Source: Saururus chinensis
Lineage: Eukaryota > Streptophyta > Magnoliopsida > Piperales > Saururaceae
Length of the DNA stretch: 64,000 nt
Assembly (NCBI GenBank): GCA_035235625.1
Contig: CP141148.1
Span: forward strand, 13,827,057-13,891,056
Direction: 5' to 3'
Shown: positions 25,100 through 37,670 of the stretch, piece after piece
How the letters are laid out: each line of letters starts with the position of its first letter
Position numbering within the stretch: position 1 is the first letter of the stretch
Notes under the pieces: model-generated
Databases searched by the model: none
Told to the model about the DNA's origin: nothing
What the model saw: only the letters and a program-made list of their open reading frames with translations
Translations under genes and position numbers: made by a program

Positions 25100-26279
25100 T
25101 TGATAAATTAATTTATAATTAAGAGGAGTTTACCCATATGCCACATATGGATATTGTGCATTTTACATATCTCAAAACGTGTTTACACATTTCAAAGACA
25201 GAGGTTTGAACAATAACTTCTTTAGGGCGGCAAAAGCATTTAGGCTGGAGACATATATGGAAGAAATGATTGAGGAGAAAAACCCCAATGCCTACTAGTG
25301 GTTAATGGGAATTGATAAGTTATGGTGGGCTAGTGCTTACTTTCCATCGCCCAAGTATAATATAGTCACATCCAACCCATGCGAAGTCTTCAATGTAATG
25401 CTTAGGGAACAAAGACACTTCCCCATTGTCATGATCATTGAGGCCATCCGTTTGAAGGCTCAAGAGATGTGGTACAAACATGGATTGGAGGCACAACATT
25501 GGAAGAGCTACTTAACTAAATATGTCGAAGGCAAGATTTAGAAGTGTAATGAAGCAGCTAGAGGTATGATGTGTTATCCCATAAGTGGCAATGAGGTCTT
25601 AACTAGGTCCGAAAGAGGGGATGATCAAGTTGACCTTATCGCAAAGACTTGTACATGTGAAAAGTTTCAACAAATGGATTTGCCTTATAAACATACATTG
25701 GCAGCATGTGGCCACCGAAGACTAAATTATGTTGACCTTTGCTCTTTGTTCTACACAACAGAAACTTATAGGCAAATATATAGCAAGGGAGTTTATCCAG
25801 TCTTCAAACATAAAAGTTAGGAGACTCCTGAAGATGTGAAGAGCCTTAAGTTGAGACCTTCCAAGGAGAAGGCACGACCGGGCCGGATAAAGAAGAAGCA
25901 GATTCTCTCTCGATGTGAAGAAAAAAGGAGAGTACAATGTCGTAAGTGCAAACAATATGGTCACTATCGCAATACTTGTACCGCAGTAATTGGAGAGAAC
26001 TCGGTCAGGGGCCCTACGCCTCATCCATCCATAGCTACACCCCCTCCTTCTCATGGCCCGCCTCCATCGCCAACTCATGCTAACAAAAAGTTGTCAACAT
26101 ATACACAAGTCCCACATCTAGTCAACAAGGTGGGTAGTAAAGAAATGAGGAAGAAGCGTCAGACATGTCCAATCCAGGCGAAGATCAGCCCTCTAACTCC
26201 AAAGGGGAAGAGAAAGAAGAAAATGAGACAAGTGGTTGAGCTCAATGCATGTACACTTGAGGACAAATTGTGCAAGTGA
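25100..26279 (+). pseudogene. mudrA: MULE transposase (MURA-type) C-terminal part
   Basis: Homology starts near YATYGYCAFYISQNVF and runs through HFKDRGLNNNFFRAAKAFRLE, LWWASAYFPSPKYNIVTSNP, then a SWIM zinc finger (CTCEKFQQMDLPYKHTLAAC followed by GH, i.e. CxC...CxH), a conserved NYVDLCSLFYTTETYRQIY block, and a CCHC knuckle CRKCKQYGHYRNTC. These are the ordered C-terminal landmarks of plant MURA proteins. The catalytic DDE core upstream is mostly missing. In-frame stops lie after NPNAY (~25298), after YVEGKI (~25539) and after VFKHKS (~25818), so it is not functional as it stands. The C-terminal tail is Pro- then Lys-rich. It converges on the Ulp1 gene. Confidence 0.85.
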
Positions 26280-27408
26280 ATGATCTTAGTGGACAAAGTC
26301 TTACCATTGAAATATGCTAGACCTATATTTTGGAAACCTTTATTTTAGATTAGAGCACAATATTTTGGCAAATCAACTAGAAATCCCAGGTGCACAAACT
26401 TCATTTGTCAACATCTTTTTTTTATCTAAGTTGTTATCTTTTGACAGATTGTTCTTGAACACATAAAGTAACGCACAAAGAGGAAGAGTGTAATGGTGCA
26501 ATGTTGTGTAATTATGCAATCGAGTAGAACACACTTCTGATATGAATAAACTTAACAACCCTATGCAAATGGATGATTTAACCACAGTTGACGAAATTAT
26601 TTAGCATATTCAAGGATGTGGATTTCTATGGAAGCCAGGTATAAAATGAATTTTGAGCTCTTGTAATGGACATGATGTGGCGGTGTATTTGTGTTCGAAG
26701 TTGCTTATATCTGTGGTACTCTTTAGTGATATGTCTTGAAGCCGCCAGAGTTGAGTTTATATTGTCATGTAGTCTTCTCTGTATAATGTAGATATAGGAG
26801 GCTTTCAACTTTCTGATGTCCAATTACCATTTTTAATTCTTTCATAAAGCAATACTTCAAGTACAAGTTATTAATAACAATCTTGTTATTTTCCCCCAAG
26901 CAAAGTGCTTTAAGGTTTACAAGCTGTAATGAATAAGCCAGTCAAGACATGCCTAAATTGAGTTCCTTCACAAAGGGATTTCATGGGTCAATCAAATGTT
27001 GTCTGAATGCATGGATTTTTATCAATGACAAATCTTTAACTGCTCAATGTACTTCATTCTTGCACATGCTAAAATTCATCCAAACCTAATCAATATCTCA
27101 ATCATATTATACCATCAAATACAGCAATGACCCATGGCCATTATCATCTGCAATTTTGGTCCTTATAAGAACAACTTCATTCAAAGAATGTTGATATCTC
27201 ACCATTCATCAGCCAAAAACTTACAGAAACCATTAAATTAATATAGTCAAGTACCAACACAAATATATTCAAGATCAGTCACCATTAAACAAACTGATAT
27301 GCCCCAATAAATTATTCCTATAAACCAACAGTCAAACACATACCAAATCACATAGTCAAGGACAACCACCATAAAGTTAAGCCACACCTACTGACAAGAA
27401 AATCACCT
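26280..27408. other. MULE internal spacer between convergent mudrA and Ulp1 genes
   Basis: AT-rich, 1.1 kb, presumably the facing 3' UTRs. Short frames have no recognisable content. Confidence 0.5.
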
Positions 27409-30400
27409 TCATATGGAATTTTGCAGAATTTGGTATGCAACCTTATGCCTCATGATGCGCACGTCCTCTCCGGTAAAGCTAAATCGGTAACCATGCGACA
27501 GGTACCACACATAAATGCATACGCAGACACTACAATCATTGTTATTGATTTGTTGTGGGTGTCTGGTTATCTCTCTCACCGGGAGACGCAAGGTAGCAGC
27601 TGCTTCATATCCCAACTTCAACAAAACTATTGGAAAAACATGTTTGGGTATCGCCAATTTCTTGTAGTACTGTTATGCCTCAATGCCAGAGTAATATGGG
27701 TCCATTATGTATAGGACATCCTTCCTCAAGTCAAGAATAATGAGAGTTCAATGGTTACTATTTACATGAAGAGAGAAGTGGTAGACCTCATATTCCCAAA
27801 AATCTTTTTCATTTACCTTCAACTACTTCAACATGTTCATCGAAACTTCTGGCCAAGCTTTTGCAATGGCGGCCCTAGAGACATTTGCTTTCTTTTCCAT
27901 CATTAATGCGTATAGGCTAAGGAGCGGAGATGCATCCATCCTCATAAGATCCTGTAGAATTAGAAACAGACATCAGTCAAGTAGTTGGTAGTTGTCAGTT
28001 AAATATGAAACTAAAAACAAATGAAGACCAACCATAAAATGGACAAGATGGAAGGCTTGCTTATTATTTGGGTTACCAAGTGCCTTCTTCCACAAAGCCA
28101 GCACATACGCATCAATATGCTATATTAGAGGAAGCGAAAATTGAATGAGTATCGTACTTAATATCTATAAAAATCAGAATAACTATTATTGTGTACAACA
28201 CAACCAACTACTAATACAACTCAAATTCACACATACATTATCCCAAAGCCCCTATGTTGCTGCATAATGGACCATATAAGCTCGGATGTTAGCTGGATTC
28301 TACCAATTTCCGGCCGGCTGATCAATTATGAATGCCATGAATGTCAACACATATTTATGTAAATGAAATCGATCAATATGAAATGAAATGTGTATCAAAC
28401 CTAATACTATACAATGAATTCACTCAGAGATCCAGCCCTTCCTGAGGCTCTTTCGAAGGGTTTTATCTTCTTCTGGTTTTAGGGCATGGGGTTTAGGACA
28501 TGACAGCTCCAGCAAGACTATCTCTGAGAGTGCAACAAGTCCACATATCTTGCTTTTATGTACTTCTTGCCCTACTAGAGTTTGTCCCTTAGGTGGGTTG
28601 GTCATAACTGAATCTCCTCCATCTTCTACTTGATCCAGTAAATGGTTCGCTATTTCAATGTTAGCCTACCCATCTTCTTCTCCCTTGCAGTGAACATCGT
28701 CGTTGTTTAAGGGCTCGCCAGTAGTATCTTCCTCTTCAACCTCACTTGGGCCCCTCACCAATCTCCTCTTACTTCTCCTTAGCACCGTATAAGGGGTCCT
28801 TACATATTTGCTGGTAGTCCTCTTCCTACCCTGGACATCGGGGGCACAATCTCCTTGACTTTGGGGTCATCACTCCCAATGTCGACCCCTGCCTCCCCAA
28901 TGTCCACACCAGTTGAACCATCAAATGGGTGAACTTCATCTGCGATGATTTCCTATGAAGGCATGCACATATGAGTAGAAGTGTAAATCAAAATATAACA
29001 ATGTTTGGACAATGTGGGGTACTTAAGAAAGCAAAGTATAAAATTTAGGCAAGAAAAACATGTCCTTCATATGACAAAAAACCTTGCATTCACTAACCTA
29101 CAGACAAGAAGATTCATTGATGGGGTATTGATGGACTTCATCTTCATCAACAAAATCAGCTCCAGTATCCTTCACTTCCTGGTCAATATTAAATATTGTA
29201 ACCCTTAGTATGATTATTGTGGAATTACAAGAATAATAAAACTTAATAGTAGTAAGAAGTCATAATAATTAATATAATATAGCTAACCTCAAATGGGTTT
29301 GCTAACCTCCCATTCATGGACAACAAAGCTGAAACATCTTGAGATAATTTGTCCACCTTGGCCTCTAATTGGTCAATTGTGCCAACAAGCTTAACTAATG
29401 TGTCCTTCATCCTGTCCAATTGACTATGCACATGTTGTCCCATTGCAGAATGTGGTTGTCCACTTCCCTCTTGCTGCACCTCATCAACAAAAGAAACAAT
29501 TGTTTCATGAGTTGTCCGAGGCTCCTCCTTCGTATCTACTTCTATATGTTCCTCTGCCCCTTGTAGGGCACCACCAATGGGGACCTCAAATTTATCAAAA
29601 ATTATCTGGTCCCCTTTAAGAAAATTCTTCAGCCCTTTGGCTGATTGGACAATCTCCTCATCGGACTCAGCTTGCGTCAACTCCAAGCGTCTGTGCACCA
29701 ACACCAAAAAACCAAAAAAATTTTATTATTAGTCATCATATATGTTGTTCGCAAATTAGAAGTCATAGTAAGACGACATATGAATATATTACCTTCTCCC
29801 CTCCAAAAATGGCTTTTCAATTGCATCATACCTGGGCTTCTTATAGTTAGCCCAATTCAGCATTCTTAGATAAACATCTTGTACACGTCTCCAACATAAG
29901 TCACTCAACAGAGGAATCCTTTCTATTGCCCAAACTTGCATATTTAAACCATGGACATAAATATCATAATATCATAGGCAGCATATTACATTAAATCCTC
30001 AATCCAACTACCCAAACAATGTACCAATAGTGCCGGTACAAATCCGTGCACAATGTAAGTGGTTTTGGTTAGGGCCTTCCTTGCTTCCTCCAAGCCATGG
30101 AGGGTGTCCCAATATGCAATGTTACCCCATGGATATGAATCGAACTCCTCCACATCATCCGCCAACAAAAAAACCGTCGGTCCACCTTATGCTCCCACCC
30201 TCTACCCACAATGAAAGAAGCCAAAACCAGTACACGGGTCAACTTCACCGCGTCATCATCACTTTTGCTTATGATGATCTTCTAGTATATCTACTCCTTT
30301 TTATGTGAAGCTTCTCCTTGCCGAACACCCTATAAAGTAGGGAGTCCTTTCTCAAAACTTTTGGCATTGTTGGAAGGGATGGGAGCACATCAGCCATACA

Positions 30401-30731
30401 TAGACCGATTACTTGGGCAAATTCGGTAGGTGACAACTTCATCAAATAGGCTTCCGTCACTTGAAACCTATACTCTCCCTGATGCATTTTTATCATGTAT
30501 TGCAAGGCTTGAAGGGGGAACATGAACTTTTCTATTTCTAACTTTAAGTATTTGATGAAATATGATCATTCAAAGAGTGTTGCCTGTCATCTATGCTTAT
30601 TGAAACGCTCTTTCAACCTCCTTATGTGAGCATAGGTTGATTTGGGTTGAGGGTCGCCCTCATGGGCTCTACCTTTATCACCTTCCACTTGCTTGAAGAT
30701 CACCGAGGCATTACTTGGTATCTTCACCCTA
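27409..30731 (-). pseudogene. Ulp1-type cysteine protease gene with DUF1985-like domain (MULE cargo), decayed
   Basis: Multi-exon gene on minus. Exon 1 starts near 30731 (VKIPSNAEVIFKP-like) and continues through a DUF1985-like domain (30.0-30.5 kb: FPLQALQYMIKMHQGEYRF, MKLSPTEFAQVIGL, then ADDVEEFDSYPWGNIAYWD). Later segments are VLVHRRLELTQAESDEEIV with a coiled-coil-like LEAKVDKLSQDVSALLSM (29.3-29.7 kb), an acidic linker with RTPYTVLRRSKRRLV (~28.75 kb), a segment HIDAYVLALWKKALG (~28.1 kb), and the protease core: VNSNH then LIILDLRKDVLYIMDPYYSG (~27.75 kb) and QQINNNDCSVCVCIYVWYL (~27.5 kb). His and Cys of the Ulp1 triad are visible. The Trp expected after His is a stop codon, DCG reads DCS, and other stops are present. 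Ulp1 enzymes cleave SUMO; MULE-borne ULP families are known in plants. Confidence 0.82.
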
Positions 30732-30879
30732 CAATGTTTAACAATTCCATTTTACAAATGTGTTATACTTTATGTAAACAACTCCTATTTTGCATCATAC
30801 AAATAAAATTTGTAGTATATCAAACACATGCACACTAAGCACCAAACACACAATATAAGTTTAACAATATAACTTACAT

Positions 30880-32240
30880 ACACTCTACAAAAAATCCTTA
30901 TCTACCCTTATGTAAACCTCACTTAATCAAATTAACTTACCTCACAATTTAATATTAGTAAAAAAAATATCAAGTCTAATGCCCTATCAATTAACTTTGT
31001 AAAAACCTTATATCATATGCCACAGAGTAGCCTACTATCAGTTCATCGATCCATATATAAACCTAACTATATCAAGTTTAATGCCAACACAATATACTTT
31101 GCAAAAAAATAAAAATGTAAAACCCAAAATGTAACAGTGAACAGTTAGGCCCTATCAATTAACTTTGTTTGAAGCATATATACTTGCTTAAATGGTCTAC
31201 CATTGTTTTTTATCATATCACATATCACAAAAAATGGTAAAAAAACCCCACTAAAGAGCAATAATTTCCAGACATAGACTAGCAACTACATTTCAACCCT
31301 CAAATAATTTTGGCCCATAGTTTTGCATTCCTTAAAAGTCATCCATGTAAACTAAGCCCCAAAGACACAATATACATTTTAAAAAATGAATGCCCCACAC
31401 TCCTATTAATTTACCCATATATAGACCTAACTATATCAAATCTAATGCCGGCACATAGTACTTTACAAAAAACAAGAAACCTAATATCTACTAGTCAACA
31501 GTTAGGCCCTATTAGTCAACTTTGTTTTAAGCATATATACTTTCTTAAATGGTCTACCCTTCTTATTCATCATATCATATCACATATCATAGAGAATAGT
31601 AAAAAAAGCCACTAATGAGCATTATTTTCTAGACTTAGACTATCAACTAAATTTTGATCTTCAAAGACTTTTGGCCCATGGTTTTGCATTCCTTAAAAGT
31701 CATCCATGCAAACTTAACCCCATACACACAATATACATTTGACAACATGAATGCCTCACACTCCTATTAATCTACCCATATATAGACCTAACTATATCAA
31801 ATTTAATGCCCACACAATGTACTTTGCAAAAATATTGAAAACCTAAAATCTACTAGTCAACAGTTACACCCCTATCAATTAACTTGGTTTTAAGCATATA
31901 TACTTGCTTAAATGGTCTACCCTTCTTATTTATCATATCCTCAAAGACTTTTGGCCCATGTTTTTATGGTTCTTCAAAGCCATGACTGTAAACTAAGCAC
32001 CAAACACACAATCTACGTTTGACAAGATCAATTTACCCATGTATATACCAGACTATATGGAGTTTATTGACCACACAATTTACTTTAAAGATTAACCTAT
32101 AATATACCAGTCAACAGTTAGGCCCTATCAATTAACTTTGTCTATAGCATCTAATATTTCTTCTATGGTCTCCCCCTTAGTATTCATCATATCTCATATA
32201 ACAGAGCACAGGTCCAACTTAACTAATTCGTTGTATTTTT
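30880..32240 (-). repeat. Left MULE subterminal tandem array
   Basis: Four copies of a conserved core (CAACAGTTAGGCCCTATCA then ATTAACTTTGTTT) at about 31122, 31491, 31850 and 32107, embedded in ~260-370-bp units that also share ACTTTTGGCCCATG, AAACTAAGCACCAAACACAC and TTTACCCATATATAGACC blocks. The matching array in the right MULE (34.5-35.7 kb) is inverted. Confidence 0.8.
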
Positions 32241-32989
32241 CTTCCTTATCCTACCTACAATATTTTTTTCATCAGAGATTTTCTTTTCATATTTTATCAT
32301 GAGATCACATCATTCAAATATTTAAATCAAATTTATCTTACAACATCAAATACACTAATCATAGCAGTACATACATCCAATTTACACACTTATTATGAAA
32401 TTTCTCATTTAACTTCCATTAAGATCTACCAAGAATTTCATCACACAATCTCAATAAATTTCAAACCAAACCATATAATACACTGAAACTAGATATTTGC
32501 TTCTTTAATTAACCATCCAGCATTGTAGGATCTTACCTTGCCATTTATATCGTCTTTTATTGATCAATTGCTGGGAAGATTGGTCAGATGGCCAAGTGAA
32601 GAGACATAATGGAGATTAGGACCAAACACCAAAATGCAGGATGCGGCCGGCTAGATGAGAGGGATGGTGGGAATGGAGATTAGAATAAATGTCTTCGGAG
32701 GGGGGAATGGTGGCCGCAATGTATGTCTCCGGTTGTGAAATGACTGCCGTAGTGAGATCGTCGGAGTGGAGAGCGAATGATGAAAAAAAATTTGGAACTT
32801 TCTCGTGATATTGAAGAAGTGAAAAATGGGACTGGAGGAGTGATAACGGAGAAGAATAAGGTGATGGAGGGGAAATACTGTTGGATGACGGGTTGCCTAA
32901 AGGGAGTGCAAATCTTGGAACGGTCGAGAGCGCCAGAGGGAAGACTAAAATCTAAATTTGGGATGCAACCGGCGAAGTAGGGTTGTAAC

Positions 32990-33141
32990 TTTTTATTTCC
33001 ATTACCCTAAGGGTATTATTGACAATTCAAATGTGCATGTGGGAAAGTAGAACGTGTGTAAGTGTAATTGTGCAAAATCAAAGTATTTGGCCTAAATTTG
33101 TATTTCGGACATTTGTGGAGTCTAATTTCTAAATTTTTTTC
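32990..33141 (+). repeat. Terminal inverted repeat, right end of left MULE
   Basis: Contains ATTACCCTAAGGGTATTATT, GTGGGAAAGTAGAACGTGTG, TTGTGCAAAATCAAAGTA and ends TTTCTAAATTTTTTTC. Closely matches both ends of the right MULE. Confidence 0.82.
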
Positions 33142-33150
33142 TAGGAGTGA

Positions 33151-33557
33151 GGTACAGCTAGGTCATTCCCATACAATGCTCTTAGCCATAAGCAGTTAGC
33201 CTTCCTATGCAAGGACATAACGTTTGGATGAATTAACATCAAATAAACCAATTGGGTTTTTTATTTTTAGCAATAACATGATAAGAGCATGGACTGTTTT
33301 AGGAGGAGGAAGTGGTGCTCGAGTCTGATTAGAGGTAGTTGGGTAGAGGACAGCCAGTTGGTTGATCGAAGAGCAAAAATACGGAGAGATGGATTAGAAT
33401 GTCATTCATGGACATGATAGCCTGCACGAAGGTCTCGTCCCTCCTGCAGGCCTAGTTCATCCTCGTCTCTGTTGATCTACCTCCACAGCCGAGCTCTTCC
33501 CCTATGCCACCGATTGATCACCTCTTCTCCCCCAACCCGTCGCAGGGCGATGCAGCA
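33151..33557. other. Spacer between the two MULEs
   Basis: About 0.4 kb of DNA separating the facing MULE ends. No gene is recognised, though one minus-strand stretch reads ETFVQAIMSMNDILIHLS and could be part of an old host exon; this is weak. Confidence 0.4.
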
Positions 33558-33566
33558 GGCGCAATG
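33558..33566. repeat. Left target site duplication of right MULE
   Basis: GGCGCAATG, matching GGTGCAGTG at 43575-43583 at 7 of 9 positions; both differences are transitions. MULEs typically make 9-bp duplications. Confidence 0.65.
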
Positions 33567-33712
33567 GAAATTTTTTTAGAAATAGACTCAATAAATGTTG
33601 GAGTTGCAAAAATAGGCCAAGTACTTCGATTTTGCACAATTAGACTTACACACGTTCCACTTTCCCACACGCACGCTTGAATTGCTGATAATACCCTTAG
33701 GCAATGGAAATG
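33567..33712 (-). repeat. Left TIR of right MULE
   Basis: Starts GAAATTTTTTTAGAAATAG and includes TTTTGCACAATTAGACTTA and GATAATACCCTTAG. It aligns with the reverse complement of 43430-43574 and of 32990-33141. Confidence 0.85.
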
Positions 33713-34479
33713 AATAGACTCGACCCTACTTCACCAGTTGCATCCCAAATTCATATTTTGGTTTTCCCTCTAGCACTCGTGATCGTTCTTGACCGTTACG
33801 AGAATCGCATTCCCTTCTGGCAACCCCTCATCCAGCCTTTTATATCCCATCCGTTACCTTCTTCTTCTCCGCTATCGGTCATCCAGTCCCATTTTTTGCT
33901 TCTCTGGTATTGCAGAGAAAGTTCTCATTTTGTTCCATCCTTCACTATCCACTCTGGCAAGCTCACTGCGGTGATCATTTGACAACCGGAGACATACATT
34001 GCGGCCACCTTTCCCCCCTACGAAGACATTTTGCTAATCTCCATTCCCGCCGTCCCTCTCTTCCAACCGGCCGCATCCTGCATTTAGGTGTTTGGTCCTA
34101 ATCTACATTTTGCCTCTTCACTTGGCCATCTGACTAATCTCCCCATCCGTTGATCAATAGAAGATGATATAAATGGCAAGGTAAGATCCTACAACTTTGT
34201 ATGGTTAATTGAAGAAGTGAATATCTTGTTTAGCTGTATTATATGGTTTGGTTTGAAATTTATTGAGATTGTGTGATGAAATTCATAATAGGTGTGTAAA
34301 TTGGTCGTATGTACTACTATGATTAGTGTATTTGATGTCGTAAGATAAATTTGATTTAAATATTTGAAGGATGTGATCTCATGATAAATTTTGAAAAGGA
34401 AATCTCTGATTAAAAAAATATTGTAGGTAGGATAAGGAAGAAAAATATAGCGGATTAGTTAAGTTGGACCCGTGCTCTA

Positions 34480-35720
34480 TTATATGAGATATGATGAATA
34501 ATAAGGGGGAGACCATAGAAGCATTATTGTATGCTACAGACAAATTTAACTGATATGGCCTAACTGTTGACTGGTACATTATAGGTTAGTCTTGAAAATA
34601 AATTGTGTGGTCAATAAACTCTATATAGTCTGGTATATACATGGGTAGATTGATCTTGTCAAACGTAGATTGTGTGTTTGGTGCTTAGTTTGTGGTCACG
34701 GCTTTGAAGAATCATAGAAGCATGGGCCAAAAGTCTTTGAGGATAGAAATTGAGTAGCTAGGCTAAGTCTCTATGATATGTGATATGATATGATGAATAA
34801 AAAGGGTAGCCCATTTAAGTAAGTATATATGCATAAAACAAAGTTAACTGATAGGGCCTAACTATTGACTGGTAGGTTTTAGGTATCTATTATTGCTTTG
34901 CAAAGTACATTGTGCCGGCTTTAGACTTGATATAGTTAGGTATATATTTGTGTAGATTAATAGGAGTGTGGGTCTTTCATATTGTCGAATGTATAATGTG
35001 TGTTTGGGGCTTAGCTTAGATGGATGACTTTTACGGAATGCAAAACAAATGGACAAAATTAATGAAGGGTCGAAATGTAGTTGATAGGCTACATCTGTAA
35101 ATTATTTGCTCACTAGTGGCTTTTTTTACTATTCTCTGTGGTATGTGATATGATGAAAATCAAGGGTAGACCATTTAAGCAAGTACACATGCTTAAAACA
35201 AGGTTAACTAATAGTGCCTAATTGTTGAATGGTAGGTTTTAGGCATTTTTTATTGCTTTGCAAAGTACATTGTGTCAGCTTTAGACTTGATATAGTTAGC
35301 TCTATATTTATGTAGATTAATACGAGCGTGGGTCTTTCATGTTGTTGAATGTATAATGTGTGTTTGGGGCTTAGCTTAGATGGATGACTTTTACGGAATG
35401 TAAAACAAAGGGACAAAATTAATGCAGGGTTGAAATGTAGTTGCTAGGCTACATCTGTAAATTGTTTGCTCACTAGTGGCTTTTTTTACCATTCTCTATG
35501 ATATGTAATATGATAAAAATCAAGGGTAGACCATTTAAGCAAGTACACATGCTTAAAACAAGGTTAACTGATAGTGCCTAATCGTTGACTGATAGGTTTT
35601 AGGCATCTTTTATTGCTTTGCAAAGTATATTGTGCCAGCTTTAGACTTGATGTCTTATGATATAAGTTTCTTACATAGTTAACTGATAGTGCATTAGAAT
35701 TGATAATTATTTTTGTACTA
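34480..35720 (+). repeat. Right MULE, left subterminal array
   Basis: Core motif on the minus strand at about 34545, 34840, 35202, 35564 and (partial) 35685. The unit is about 360 bp and also includes GTGTGTTTGGGGCTTAGCTT and TAGACTTGATATAGTTAG blocks. Inverted relative to the array at 31.1-32.2 kb. Confidence 0.8.
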
Positions 35721-36099
35721 ATATTACATTGTGAGGTAAGTTAATTTAATCAAGTGAGGTTCATATAAGTGTAGATAAGGATTTTTTGGAGAGTGTATGT
35801 AAGTTATATTGTCAAACTTATATTGTGTGTTTGGTGCTTAGTGTGCATGCGTTTGATATATTACAAATTTTGATTGTGTGATGCAACATAGGTGTTGTTC
35901 ACTTAAATATTTGCCAATATGTATGTGGTACGTGTGGGTTACATGCCAAATTATGACCCATACTTAGCTTGATGTGACAAATACCTCCGTTGATTGGTAT
36001 GAACATGTTGTGTGTGTTATGTATATTACCATATATTTGCATAGATGATTATTATAAACTAAAACACATTAGCCCATTTGGTATTGTTAAACATCGCAG

Positions 36100-37580
36100 G
36101 GTGAAGATACCAAGTAATGCCGAAGTGATCTTCAAGCCAATGGAAAGTGATAAGGGTAGAGCCCATGAGGGCGACCCTCAACCCAAATCAACATATGCTT
36201 ACATACGGAGGCTCAAAGAGCATTTCAATAAGCATAGACGACAAGCAACACTATTTGAAATATCATGTTTCGGCAAATACTTGCAGCTAGACATAGAGAA
36301 GTTCATGTTCCCCCTTCAAGCCTTGCACCACATCATAAAAATGCATCAGGGAGAGTATAGGTTTCAAGTAACGAAAGCTTATTCGATGAAGTTGTCACCC
36401 ACCAAATTTGCCCAAGTAACCGGTCTGCGTATGGTTGATGTGCTCCTATCCCTTCCAACAATGCCAAAAGTTTTGAGAAAGGACTCCCTACTTTGTAGGG
36501 TGTTCTGCAAGGTGAAGCTTCACATTATGAAGGAGCAGATATACCAAAAGATCATCATAAGCAAAAGTGATGAAGATGCGGTGAAGTTGGCTTGCATACT
36601 AGTGTTGGCTTCTTTCATTGTGGGCAGAGAGTGGAAGCATAAGGTGGACCGACGGTTTTTTTTGTTGGCTGATGATGTGGAGGAGTTCAATTCATATCCA
36701 TGGGGTAACATTGCATATTGGGACACCCTCCATGGCTTGGAGGAAGCAAGGAAGGCCCTAACCAAAACCAATTACATTGTGCATGGATTTGTACCGGCAC
36801 TGTTTGTACGTTGTTTGGGTATTTTGATTGAGCTTTTAATGTAATATGCTGCATATGCGATTATGACATTTATGTCCATGGTTTGAATATGCAGGTTTGG
36901 GCAATGGAAAAGATTCCTCTACTTGGGGATTTATGTGCAAGACGTGTACAAGATGTTTATCCTAGATTACTGAATTGGGCTAACTATAAGAAGCCCAGTT
37001 ATGATGCAATTGACAAAGCAATTTTTGGTGGGGAGAAGGTAGTATATTGTTATTTGTCGTCTTACTATGACTTATAATTTGCAAATGACATATATGATGA
37101 CTGATAATGAAAGTATTTTGTCTTTTAGGTGTTGGTGCACAGGCGCTTGGAGTTGACCCAAGCTGAGTCTGATGAGGAGATTGTCTAATTAGCCACAGGG
37201 GTGAAGAATTTTCATAAGGGGGACCGGATAATTTTTGATAAATCTGAGGTCCCCATTGGTGGTGCCCTCCAGGGGGCAGAGGAACATGTAGAAGTGGATA
37301 TGGATGAGGAGCCTCGGTGAGCTCATGAAACAATTATTTCTTTTATTGATGAGGTGCGGCAGGATGAATGTGGACAACCACATGCTACAAAAAGACAAAA
37401 TGTGTATATCCAATTGGACTGGATAAAGGACACATTAATCAAGCTTGTTGGCACAATTGACCTCATTTAGCTAAAACAGGATGCATTTGACTGGTTGGAG
37501 GCCAAGGTAGACAAATTATCTCAAGATGTTTCAGCTTTGTTGTCCATGAATGGGAGGTCATCGGACCCATTTGAGGTTAG
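36100..37580 (+). pseudogene. DUF1985-domain part of the Ulp1-type MULE gene (second copy, 3'-truncated)
   Basis: Exon 1 (acceptor before 36100, open to the stop after 36843) encodes a clear DUF1985-type domain: YAYIRRLKEHFNKHRRQATL, FGKYLQLDIEKFMFPLQALH, MKLSPTKFAQVTGLRMVDVL, DAVKLACILVLASFIVGREW, ADDVEEFNSYPWGNIAYWD. Exon 2 (~36895-37039: VWAMEKIPLLGDLCARRVQD) and exon 3 (~37130-37576: VLVHRRLELTQAESDEEIV, then LEAKVDKLSQDVSALLSM) follow. Exon 3 has stops, one right after DEEIV (~37187) and others near 37319 and 37468. The protease core is missing because the element is deleted beyond ~37.67 kb. The left copy gives the longer, equally decayed version. The domain's function is unknown; it is common in plant MULE/Ulp1 proteins. 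Confidence 0.82.
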
Positions 37581-37670
37581 CTACATTATATTAATTATTA
37601 TGACTTCTTACTAGTGTTAAGTTTTATTATTCTTATATTTCGACAATAATCATAGTATGGTTTACAATAT

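Larger units (their letters stand above)
25100..33141. mobile_element. Left MULE, 5'-truncated, carrying mudrA remnant and Ulp1-type cargo
   Basis: It consists of the C-terminal part of a MULE transposase (+, 25100-26279), a convergent Ulp1-type protease gene (-, 27409-30731), a subterminal repeat array (about 31.1-32.2 kb) and a terminal inverted repeat ending at 33141. The 29.2-33.1 kb part is an inverted copy of 33.57-37.67 kb in the right MULE. The left end (transposase N-terminus, subterminal array and TIR) is absent and gypsy gag sequence abuts instead. A 9-bp duplication partner for TAGGAGTGA (33142-33150) was not found next to it. Confidence 0.82.
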
